Assembly: GCA_011524575.1 (NCBI GenBank)
Contig: WTKB01000359.1
Coordinates: forward strand, 1 to 6,205
From: Aquimarina sp.
Lineage (GTDB): Bacteria > Bacteroidota > Bacteroidia > Flavobacteriales > Flavobacteriaceae
DNA: 6,205 bases
Direction of reading: 5' to 3'
In this document: positions 1-5,741 of the stretch, piece by piece
Position numbering within the stretch: the stretch's first letter is position 1
Layout of the letters: each line of letters begins with the position of its first letter
Program-made: the position numbers and the translations under genes
The notes under the pieces: model-generated
Database searches by the model: none
Seen by the model: the letters and a program-made list of their open reading frames with translations, nothing else
What the model was told of the DNA's origin: nothing

Positions 1-62
1 CTTTAGAAGAAAGTATCAATGATAAAAAGCGTTTGATGCATTCTATTTTTAATGATATGTAA
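1..62 (+). CDS. 3' end of an unidentified upstream gene (partial)
   Basis: In the frame starting at base 3, nineteen codons run open to a TAA at 60-62 and read LEESINDKKRLMHSIFNDM. The other two plus-strand frames stop within the first 21 bases. The tail is hydrophilic and probably helical, with no motif I recognise, so no product is assigned. Its stop lies only 9 bases before the ppc start, on the same strand, which suggests that the two genes are co-transcribed and that the ppc promoter lies left of the window. The call rests on frame openness and this tight spacing, because a 19-codon fragment has little coding signal of its own. Confidence 0.6.
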   Translation, partial: LEESINDKKRLMHSIFNDM

Positions 63-71
63 TTTTTTTTT

Positions 72-2678
72 ATGAATATACTAAGGCAACCAAAAATTGA
101 GCGTTTTAACCAAGACGTTCTTTCAAAATACCAAATTTACAACAGTATTTTTATGACCTTGCCTTTTGATAAGGTTAATAATACTGGAGTACTTTTACCA
201 CTTTTTAAGGAAATTTGTGACAAAGGTTTTGCAGAACATTTGAATCCTACACAGATAGTAGAACGCTTTTTTACACAATATCAAGATGATTTATCAGAAT
301 CTGATAAAAACACATTGTTGTTCCGTTTTATACAATACATAGAACGTCAGGTAGTACTTTTTGATGCTATTGAAGATGCTGCTTTTACCCGTGTGAATAA
401 CATGAATGGTAGAGGAACTTTACGTAGTTTAAAAGAAGAAGCTGCTGAAAAAAATAAAACACAGCAGCTCAGAGACTTCTTAAATACATTTAAAATTCGC
501 CCTACTTTAACAGCACACCCTACACAGTTTTATCCAGGTTCCGTACTTGGAATTATTCGTGATTTAGATTTTGCTATACGTGGTAATAATTTATTAGAAA
601 TAAAAAAACTATTAGCTCAATTAGGAAAGACTCCTTTTTTTAAGAAAGAAAAGCCTTCTCCGCTAGATGAAGCAGTGAGCCTTATATGGTATTTAGAAAA
701 TGTATTTTACCATTCAGTAAGTTCTATTTATAACTATATTCAACAGAATATCTTTACTGATTCAGAGGAATTAATTAATAATATTGTCAATTTAGGATTT
801 TGGCCTGGTGGTGATCGAGATGGTAACCCATTTGTAACTACAGAAATAACTTTAAAAGTTGCTGAAAAACTTAAAACTTCTATTCTTTCTAATTATTACA
901 AAGATTTAAGAGTTTTAAAACGTCGCATTACTTTTGCAGATCTTCCAGATAGAATAAGTTCTTTAGAAGAGAAGTTATATCAAAGTATTTATTATCCTTC
1001 TAATAAGGATGTTAGTTTTACAGCGGAATATTTCTTATCAGAATTAAATAAAATTAAAACATTATTAATTTCTGATCATAATAGCTTGTATTTGCAAGAA
1101 TTACAGATGTTTATTAATAAAGTAACCATTTTTGGTTTTCACTTTGGAACACTAGACATTCGTCAAGATTCTAGAGTACATCATGGAGTACTAAGTAGTA
1201 TTGTTAAAGAAACATTAGCTGCAGGTTTGTACATTTTTCCAAAGGATTACTTAGAGCGTTCTGAGGAGGAACAAATTGAGATTCTTTCCAATCTTAAAGC
1301 TCAGGTCGATCCAGCATTAATTCAAGATGATATGGCTAGAGCTACTCTTGAATCTATTTACGCAATTAAAGAAATTCAAGCGAATAACGGAGAACTAGGC
1401 TGTAATAGATATATTATTAGTAATAACGGAAGTGCTCTTAACGTTATGGAAGCTTTTTCTATGATCCGTATGTGTGGTTGGGAACTTCCAAAAATTGATG
1501 TTATTCCATTATTTGAGACGGTGCCTGATCTTGAGATAGCTGCTGGTGTTATGGAACAATTGTACCAAAATCCAGAGTATATGGCACATCTTAAAAGAAG
1601 AGGCATGAAACAAACCATTATGCTTGGTTTCTCTGATGGAACTAAAGATGGTGGATATCTTATGGCAAACTGGGCAATCTTTAAAGCTAAAGAAGCCATG
1701 ACTGCCATGTCTCGTAAATATGATGTTAAAGTAGTATTCTTTGATGGTAGAGGAGGACCACCAGCACGTGGTGGTGGTAAAACGAGCCAGTTCTATGCTT
1801 CATTAGGTCCAAATATTGAAGATGAAGAAATCCAAATGACAGTACAAGGACAAACAATTAGTTCGAACTTTGGAACTTCAGCCTCTTGTCAATATAACCT
1901 AGAGCAGCTCCTTGGTGCTGGAATTAGTAACGAACTTTTCGGAGCGACTAATAATGCAGCATTATCACAGGAAAATAGAGTAACCTTAGATCAATTAGCT
2001 CAAATTAGTTATGAAGCTTATGTAGATTTTAAAGGGCATGATAAATTTTTACCTTATTTAGAGTCTATGAGTACGCTTAAGTACTATGCAAAAACCAATA
2101 TTGGATCAAGACCTTCCAAAAGAGGTAGTGGGAGTGAGCTGAAGTTTAGTGATCTTAGGGCTATACCATTTGTGGGAAGTTGGAGTCAGTTAAAACAGAA
2201 TGTTCCTGGTTTCTTCGGAGTAGGAACTGCTATTAAGGCTTTTGAGGATCGAGGAGAGATTGATAAAGTAATCAAACTGTACAAGGATTCTAATTTCTTT
2301 AGAACATTGCTAGAAAATAGCATGATGAGTCTTACGAAATCTTTCTTTCAGTTGACTGCTTACATGAAAGATGATGAAGAGTTTGGTGCTTTCTGGGAGC
2401 TTATTTTCCAAGAGTATCAACTTACAGAAAAATTACTGTTAAAAGTATCAGGTTATGATACTTTAATGCAAAATGAGCGTGCAGGTAAGGCTTCTATCCA
2501 AATGAGAGAGTCGATTGTGTTGCCATTATTAACGATACAACAGTATGCCTTGAAAAAGATTCAGGAAATGCAAAAAGAAAATCCAGAAAGTATAGACCCT
2601 AAATTATTTAGCGTTTATGAGAAAATGGTTACGCGTTCTTTATTTGGAAATATTAATGCAAGTAGAAATTCTGCGTAG
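72..2678 (+). CDS. ppc: Phosphoenolpyruvate carboxylase, Bacteroidota-type
   Basis: This cytoplasmic enzyme carboxylates phosphoenolpyruvate with bicarbonate to oxaloacetate and phosphate, topping up the TCA cycle. It has 868 residues, close to the E. coli enzyme (883), and appears complete. Visible active-site blocks, with E. coli equivalents inferred by alignment from memory: TAHPTQ 147-152 (His149, E. coli His138), FWPGGDRDGNP 243-253, LDIRQDS 361-367 (Arg364), PLFETVPDLE 479-488 (Glu482), MLGFSDGTKDGG 517-528 (Asp522 metal ligand, Lys525), GRGGPPARGG 559-568 (Arg560, Arg566), SRPSKR 679-684 and LRAIPF 695-700. The four residues matching the E. coli aspartate-inhibitor site appear kept (Arg566, Lys756, Arg812, Asn866), so feedback inhibition is plausible. 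Oddities: the near-invariant His of FHGRGG is Asp558, both family signature patterns are altered, and the C-terminus is RNSA instead of RNTG. The ATG at 72 is favoured because the conserved segment KIERFNQDVLSKYQIYNSIF begins at residue 8. No Shine-Dalgarno is present; a run of nine T precedes the ATG. Confidence 0.97.
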   Translation: MNILRQPKIERFNQDVLSKYQIYNSIFMTLPFDKVNNTGVLLPLFKEICDKGFAEHLNPTQIVERFFTQYQDDLSESDKNTLLFRFIQYIERQVVLFDAIEDAAFTRVNNMNGRGTLRSLKEEAAEKNKTQQLRDFLNTFKIRPTLTAHPTQFYPGSVLGIIRDLDFAIRGNNLLEIKKLLAQLGKTPFFKKEKPSPLDEAVSLIWYLENVFYHSVSSIYNYIQQNIFTDSEELINNIVNLGFWPGGDRDGNPFVTTEITLKVAEKLKTSILSNYYKDLRVLKRRITFADLPDRISSLEEKLYQSIYYPSNKDVSFTAEYFLSELNKIKTLLISDHNSLYLQELQMFINKVTIFGFHFGTLDIRQDSRVHHGVLSSIVKETLAAGLYIFPKDYLERSEEEQIEILSNLKAQVDPALIQDDMARATLESIYAIKEIQANNGELGCNRYIISNNGSALNVMEAFSMIRMCGWELPKIDVIPLFETVPDLEIAAGVMEQLYQNPEYMAHLKRRGMKQTIMLGFSDGTKDGGYLMANWAIFKAKEAMTAMSRKYDVKVVFFDGRGGPPARGGGKTSQFYASLGPNIEDEEIQMTVQGQTISSNFGTSASCQYNLEQLLGAGISNELFGATNNAALSQENRVTLDQLAQISYEAYVDFKGHDKFLPYLESMSTLKYYAKTNIGSRPSKRGSGSELKFSDLRAIPFVGSWSQLKQNVPGFFGVGTAIKAFEDRGEIDKVIKLYKDSNFFRTLLENSMMSLTKSFFQLTAYMKDDEEFGAFWELIFQEYQLTEKLLLKVSGYDTLMQNERAGKASIQMRESIVLPLLTIQQYALKKIQEMQKENPESIDPKLFSVYEKMVTRSLFGNINASRNSA

Positions 2679-2722
2679 TTTTTTATCTGATATTAGAGTT
2701 TCTTTAAGCTCTTAGTGAAATT

Positions 2723-2761
2723 AAAAAAGTGCCTTGTAAATTTTATACAAGGTACTTTTTT
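2723..2761 (+). terminator. Rho-independent terminator after ppc
   Basis: A 16-position hairpin has arms at 2723-2738 and 2746-2761 and a 7-base loop. The left arm begins with six A and the right arm ends in a T run (2756-2761), so the U tract forms part of the stem. Base pair 2731/2753 is a G-U wobble when transcribed from the plus strand but a C-A mismatch from the minus strand, so the hairpin is best formed in the ppc transcript. It begins 44 bases after the ppc stop. The A and T runs at both ends mean it could also terminate the converging DUF349 transcript, as a shared bidirectional terminator. Confidence 0.88.
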
Positions 2762-2765
2762 GTTT

Positions 2766-2815
2766 AGAGCTTGTTTAAACTGAATTACACGAAGTAGTGA
2801 ATTTAAACAAGCTCT
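2766..2815. repeat. 14-bp inverted repeat in the convergent gap
   Basis: Perfect 14-base arms AGAGCTTGTTTAAA (2766-2779) and TTTAAACAAGCTCT (2802-2815) flank a 22-base loop that can form a small inner stem (CAC 2788-2790 with GTG 2797-2799). No T run follows it on either strand, so it is not a classical terminator. It lies 4 bases beyond the ppc terminator, on the 3' side of both converging genes. It could be a 3'-end stabilising hairpin for the DUF349 mRNA, a dispersed intergenic repeat, or a protein-binding palindrome. Confidence 0.6.
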
Positions 2816-2878
2816 TAGAATAAGTTGTTAGAGCATTTTTAAGCCAATTAAAAATTGTAAACCACTCTACTAAACTGA

Positions 2879-4807
2879 TTAGTCTTTTTTGGCTGCAGGG
2901 GTGCTATTTTCTACTTCTGAAGCGTTTTTGGAACTTTCAAATAGATGAAGTTCTTTTTTTGCTTTTTGAAGTTTCTCTTTCCAATTACACACATCTTCTT
3001 TGCGTCTATCTATTTTTTTATGCACATCTTTTATCATAGGGTTATCAGATTTTGCATGTTTAAAAAAAGATAAATTATTTTCAAGTTGTAAAATATCTGA
3101 TTTAATTTCCGAAATTTTTCGTTTAATAAAGTTAATTTCTTTTTTCAGAAACTGTTCCTTGTTTTCAGGGTTTTCTTGAGAAATTTTGTTTTCAAATTTA
3201 AGCATTTCGGCTTGCTTTCTATCTAGCTTAATTCTAGAAAAAAGCTCATCTAAAAATACCGTAAACTCATCTTCTATACTGATGTTTTTATAAGGTACTC
3301 GACCGATTTTCTTCCATTCACCAATTAATGCAACTACTTGAGAACTTTTTTCATAAGTACGTTGTTTTGCTACATCAAGAAGTGTCTTTTTTTGGTTATA
3401 TGCTTCTTTTTGAATTTTTAAATGCTCTTTCTTCTCTTCTTTTAAACGATCGAAGTAGGCATTACAAGCCTCTTTAAAGTTTTTCCATAAAATATCACCT
3501 TCTTTTTTAGGTACATATCCTATAGTTTTCCAATCTTCTTGAATTTGTTTGAATAAAGGAGTAGCTGTTTCAAAGTCGGTATCCTTTTTATGAGCTTCAG
3601 CAAGTTCTATAAGTGTCTTTTTCTTACGAATATTTTCTAAATATTCTTGCTTTGAGGCTTTATAATATTGGTTTTTTTGCTGATTTAATTTTTTTTCAGC
3701 TGCCCTAAAGGTATTCCAAATATCATTTTTTACCTCATGAGGTACCGCACCTACTTTGATAAATGCCTGATGAATTTCTTCTTTTTCTTTTAGTATAGCC
3801 TGCCATTCCTTATGAGAATTTGCATTTTTTTCCTGTAAAGCTACGATGCGTGCAATTAGTTCATTTTTTTTAACAAGATTATCTTCTAAAATTTGATTTT
3901 TAGCATCTAAATAAGCTTGTTTATTCGCATGTATTTTTGAAGAAATAGCTATAAATTCTTCCCAAATAGGGTCCCTATATTCTTTTGAGACAGGACCTAT
4001 TTCTTCTTTCCATATTTTATGTAGTAAATGTAATTCACGTACCGCTTTTGACACATTATCGGTTTGTAAAGCTAATACTTTTGCTCTTTCGATAATATTT
4101 CTTTTTTGCTCAAGGTTTCGTTTGTAGTCGAGTTCTCGAAACTCTCTATCAATATGTATTTGCTTGTAAAATTGATCGGCGTGATGAAAGAAATTATTCC
4201 AAATAATATTTTTATTATCTCTAGGAATATTTCCTATTTCATGCCATTCTTCTTTTATTTGATTGAAAACCTCAATTCTTTTTGGAAGCGAATCTTTAGA
4301 GTCTACTAAAGACTTTAGTTTTTCAGTAAGATTTATTCGAGCTGCGAGATTTTTATCTAAATCAGATTGTAAATTTTCGTAGTATTGATTCTTCTGATCT
4401 CGGTAACTAAAGTATAATGCACCAAATTTCTTTTTGGTCGAGTTGTTGTATAAGAAATCTTTTTCTTCACCACCTTCTTGAATAAAAATATTTTTAGCTT
4501 CTTCGGATGCGATCTCATACTTTTGGTAAAAAGTAGTTTTTATTTTTTCTACCTCATTTTTAATGGTAACTACATCATGTTTTTTGATAAATTCTTCAAG
4601 AGTTTTACATAAACTTTCAAGATCCATTTTATCATAATCTTCGTCTGATAACCCATTAAATTGTACTACATTTTCTTTTTTAGATTCTTGTTGCTCAACA
4701 ACAGGAGGTAGGTCAGTATTATCAGTACTTAATTGCTCAGAGGCTAAATTTTTCCCCATACCAGTATTCGGGTCATGTACGGGATTTTCATTTTCGTTCA
4801 ATGACAT
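2879..4807 (-). CDS. DUF349 repeat protein, function unknown
   Basis: This 642-residue protein belongs to the DUF349 family (Pfam PF03993), which is widespread in Bacteroidota and has no established biochemical role. It lacks a signal peptide and membrane segments, so it is probably cytoplasmic. Residues 1-60 are polar and likely disordered. About five tandem helical repeats of 65-80 residues follow, each with a core like W-K-x-I-G-x-V-P plus a downstream W-x-x-F: WHEIGNIPRDNKNIIWNNF at 188-206, WKEEIGPV 266-273 with W282, FIKVGAVPHE 349-358 with W364, WKTIGYVPKK 426-435 with W441, and WKKIGRVPYKN 498-508. The third repeat has Phe for the first Trp, and the fifth lacks the W-x-x-F part. Residues from about 525 to 625 are charged heptad-like sequence, likely coiled coil. 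The ATG at 4807 follows an A/T-rich leader without a Shine-Dalgarno. It converges on ppc and probably has its own promoter in the upstream gap. A scaffold or nucleoprotein role is only a guess. Confidence 0.9.
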   Translation of the reverse strand: MSLNENENPVHDPNTGMGKNLASEQLSTDNTDLPPVVEQQESKKENVVQFNGLSDEDYDKMDLESLCKTLEEFIKKHDVVTIKNEVEKIKTTFYQKYEIASEEAKNIFIQEGGEEKDFLYNNSTKKKFGALYFSYRDQKNQYYENLQSDLDKNLAARINLTEKLKSLVDSKDSLPKRIEVFNQIKEEWHEIGNIPRDNKNIIWNNFFHHADQFYKQIHIDREFRELDYKRNLEQKRNIIERAKVLALQTDNVSKAVRELHLLHKIWKEEIGPVSKEYRDPIWEEFIAISSKIHANKQAYLDAKNQILEDNLVKKNELIARIVALQEKNANSHKEWQAILKEKEEIHQAFIKVGAVPHEVKNDIWNTFRAAEKKLNQQKNQYYKASKQEYLENIRKKKTLIELAEAHKKDTDFETATPLFKQIQEDWKTIGYVPKKEGDILWKNFKEACNAYFDRLKEEKKEHLKIQKEAYNQKKTLLDVAKQRTYEKSSQVVALIGEWKKIGRVPYKNISIEDEFTVFLDELFSRIKLDRKQAEMLKFENKISQENPENKEQFLKKEINFIKRKISEIKSDILQLENNLSFFKHAKSDNPMIKDVHKKIDRRKEDVCNWKEKLQKAKKELHLFESSKNASEVENSTPAAKKD

Positions 4808-4866
4808 AATAAATTTACATTTGTAGTGTTTCTATACGATCTTAATAACTAAGATTATATTCGCCT

Positions 4867-4880
4867 AATCCAATTTTATA
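4867..4880 (-). repeat. Copy A of a 14-base element (TATAAAATTGGATT)
   Basis: Read on the minus strand this is TATAAAATTGGATT, 59 bases upstream of the DUF349 start codon. It matches copy B (5087-5100) at 13 of 14 positions. Its inner TAAAATTG differs by one base from the Bacteroidota -7 promoter consensus TAnnTTTG, so it may be part of the DUF349 promoter. No TTG is present at the expected upstream distance, which weakens that reading. It could instead be a regulator site or a chance match in AT-rich DNA. Confidence 0.35.
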
Positions 4881-5077
4881 TTATATTATTTTATTACTAT
4901 TAACTTAGACTCTTTATAGAGGTAATACTAATTCTTCCTTGAAATTACCCTAATAAATCATTCCTTTTTACTTTCTACTTTATTATAAATAAACTATAGC
5001 TAAGGCTATGCTTGATTTTTCTAATACATATAAAGAAAAAATCTTCTAATTTATGTTAAAGTAATTTTAAGTAAGAA

Positions 5078-5108
5078 TTGGTATAAAATCCAGTTTTATA
5101 GTATTTTG
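5078..5108 (+). promoter_or_regulatory. Weak candidate Bacteroidota promoter, plus strand
   Basis: TTG at 5078-5080 is followed 21 bases later by TATTTTG at 5102-5108. This resembles the flavobacterial pattern TTG then TAnnTTTG, except that the second element is one base short. It would start a transcript near 5115 that runs into the hairpin and T run at 5179-5220, giving a hypothetical RNA of about 100 bases. Chance matches are common in DNA this AT-rich. Confidence 0.15.
5082..5100 (-). repeat. Copy B of the 14-base element, within a hairpin
   Basis: On the minus strand 5100-5087 reads TATAAAACTGGATT, one base different from copy A, 220 bases further upstream of the DUF349 gene. Here the element lies inside a small hairpin: TATAAAA at 5082-5088 pairs with TTTTATA at 5094-5100 around a 5-base loop. 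The shared core TGGATT in otherwise low-complexity sequence is what makes the pair notable. Confidence 0.35.
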
Positions 5109-5110
5109 AG

Positions 5111-5155
5111 TTAACCTGTTTTACATTTAAATGTTTTAAAGAAAACGCAAGTTAA
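5111..5155 (-). other. Hairpin between the rplT terminator and the DUF349 gene
   Basis: On the minus strand TTAACTTG (5155-5148) pairs with CAGGTTAA (5118-5111) over 8 bp including one U-G wobble. After a 2-base bulge, TTTT (5145-5142) pairs with AAAA (5122-5119). The apical loop contains the perfect palindrome ACATTTAAATGT (5123-5134). On the plus strand the wobble becomes a C-A mismatch, so the fold favours a minus-strand transcript. There is no T run after it, so it does not look like a second terminator. It could be a leader element of the DUF349 mRNA, or the 3' part of read-through from rplT. Confidence 0.4.
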
Positions 5156-5178
5156 AAGTAATACAATTTAACTAAAAA

Positions 5179-5220
5179 AAACAAAAAAGACTGCTTTTTA
5201 TAAAGCAGCCTTTTTTGTTT
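5179..5220 (-). terminator. Rho-independent terminator of the infC-rpmI-rplT operon
   Basis: Arms at 5179-5197 and 5202-5220 form a 19-position stem with a 4-base loop. On the minus strand all positions pair, with one G-U wobble at 5209/5190; on the plus strand that position is an A-C mismatch, so the fold is oriented for rplT. The minus-strand 3' arm continues into a T-rich tract (TCTTTTTTGTTTTTTTTAG). It lies 27 bases beyond the rplT stop. The reverse side also ends in TTTTTTGTTT, so weak termination of plus-strand transcripts is possible. Confidence 0.9.
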
Positions 5221-5247
5221 AAAATCTATACAATATGGGATAAATAA

Positions 5248-5592
5248 CTATTTTACTTTACTTACAATGGCTTTAAAAGCTTCAGGGTGATTCATTGCTA
5301 AATCAGCAAGAACTTTACGATTTAATTCTAATCCACTAGCTTTTAATTTCCCCATAAACTGAGAGTAAGACAATCCTTCTTGTCTAGCGCCGGCGTTAAT
5401 ACGAGTGATCCAAAGTGATCTGAAAGACCTCTTTTTATTTCTACGGTCTCTGTAAGCATAAAGCATTGCTTTTTCAACAGCATTTTTTGCTACTGTCCAA
5501 ACATTTTTTCTACGCCCAAAATATCCTTTGGCTTGTTTTAATACTTTTTTTCTACGTGCTCTTTTAGCAACTGAGTTTACTGATCTTGGCAT
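5248..5592 (-). CDS. rplT: 50S ribosomal protein L20
   Basis: L20 is a primary binding protein of 23S rRNA domain II and is needed early in large-subunit assembly. The 114-residue length is normal for the family. The N-terminal 60 residues form the very basic RNA-penetrating extension (RARRKK at 11-16, GRRKNVW at 26-32, [11 protein letters not shown] at 47-57). The L20 signature is intact: Lys54, Arg58, Leu60-Trp61, Arg64, Asn66 and Arg70. The C-terminal globular domain ends [14 protein letters not shown]. It is the last gene of infC-rpmI-rplT and is followed by a strong terminator. The start codon is fixed by the conserved [16 protein letters not shown] opening, with no Shine-Dalgarno; the sequence before the ATG is AAAAAATTAAATT. 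In E. coli and B. subtilis L20 represses its own operon; whether that holds here cannot be read directly. Confidence 0.98.
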   Translation of the reverse strand: MPRSVNSVAKRARRKKVLKQAKGYFGRRKNVWTVAKNAVEKAMLYAYRDRRNKKRSFRSLWITRINAGARQEGLSYSQFMGKLKASGLELNRKVLADLAMNHPEAFKAIVSKVK

Positions 5593-5741
5593 AATTTAAT
5601 TTTTTAGTAGTAGGCGGAAAAAATATTTTCGCTTTTATCTTTCTATAGATGGCCTAACTCCTGGGTTTAATGTTTAATTTCATCAACCTTTAAAGCAGGT
5701 AACAGTATAAATAATGACTTGCTTTAAAAATAACATCTTAC
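5593..5741 (-). other. Long rpmI-rplT spacer with hairpins
   Basis: The 149-base spacer inside an otherwise compact ribosomal operon is much longer than I recall for E. coli or B. subtilis. Just after the rpmI stop, arms 5689-5700 and 5717-5728 form a 12-position stem with one A-C mismatch on the minus strand and a 16-base loop. Close to the rplT start, GCGAAAA (5632-5626) pairs with TTTT-C-CGC (5621-5614) around a 4-base loop, with one bulged base. The spacer could be an RNA-processing site, an internal regulatory leader for rplT (for example an L20-binding site) or an internal promoter. I see no full promoter match in it. Confidence 0.4.

Larger units (their letters stand above)
2706..2818 (+). 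repeat. Short direct repeats flanking the ppc terminator
   Basis: AAGCTCTTAG occurs at 2706-2715 and again at 2809-2818, where it overlaps the right arm of the 14-bp inverted repeat. A second pair, TAGTGAAATTAAAA (2713-2726) and TAGTGAATTTAAAC (2795-2808), matches at 12 of 14 positions. The two pairs overlap or abut, so the sequence on each side of the terminator looks like a diverged copy of the same roughly 25-base unit, with the two motifs in opposite order. The AAGCTCT at 2706 could also pair with AGAGCTT at 2766-2772, enclosing the terminator hairpin. Their function is unknown. Confidence 0.45.
4808..5178. other. Long AT-rich gap upstream of the DUF349 gene
   Basis: No convincing gene lies in these 371 bases between the DUF349 start and the rplT terminator; the longest ATG-started frame I noticed is a 13-codon one at 5008-5049 on the plus strand. 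The gap should hold the DUF349 promoter and 5' leader on the minus strand. It contains a strong hairpin (5111-5155), a shorter one (5082-5100), a near-identical 14-base element in two copies (4867-4880 and 5087-5100), a 12-base palindrome (5123-5134) and a weak 6-bp inverted repeat (4921-4926 with 4944-4949). No minus-strand match to the full Bacteroidota promoter pattern (TTG, then TAnnTTTG) is visible. Confidence 0.6.

Noticed and set aside
1376..1708. 110-residue open frame on the minus strand inside ppc
   Set aside because: It lies wholly antisense to the conserved catalytic core of ppc, has no recognisable domain, and its composition is explained by the ppc codons on the other strand.
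2835..2855. Inverted repeat ATTTTTAA / TTAAAAAT near the DUF349 3' end
   Set aside because: The 8-bp stem is all A-T with a 5-base loop. It would be unstable as RNA and is expected by chance in this composition.
4106..4309. 67-residue open frame on the plus strand inside the DUF349 gene
   Set aside because: It is antisense to conserved DUF349 repeat sequence; the hydrophobic look comes from reverse-reading lysine- and glutamate-rich codons.
4921..4949. Inverted repeat GGTAAT / ATTACC upstream of the DUF349 gene
   Set aside because: It has only 6 bp with a 17-base loop and no further support; it is noted in the gap description only.
4996..5009. ATAGC / GCTAT hairpin with a 4-base loop
   Set aside because: A 5-bp stem is too short to separate from chance.
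5008..5049. 13-codon ATG frame (MLDFSNTYKEKIF) on the plus strand in the gap upstream of the DUF349 gene
   Set aside because: It is too short to carry coding signal, has no promoter or ribosome-binding context, and such frames are expected by chance.
5640..5670. Resemblance of the spacer RNA (CCAGGAGUUAGGCC and AGAAAG) to the L11-binding part of 23S rRNA
   Set aside because: The comparison is from memory, needs gaps, and involves the L11 site, not the neighbouring helices bound by L20. It is too weak to claim rRNA mimicry without an alignment.
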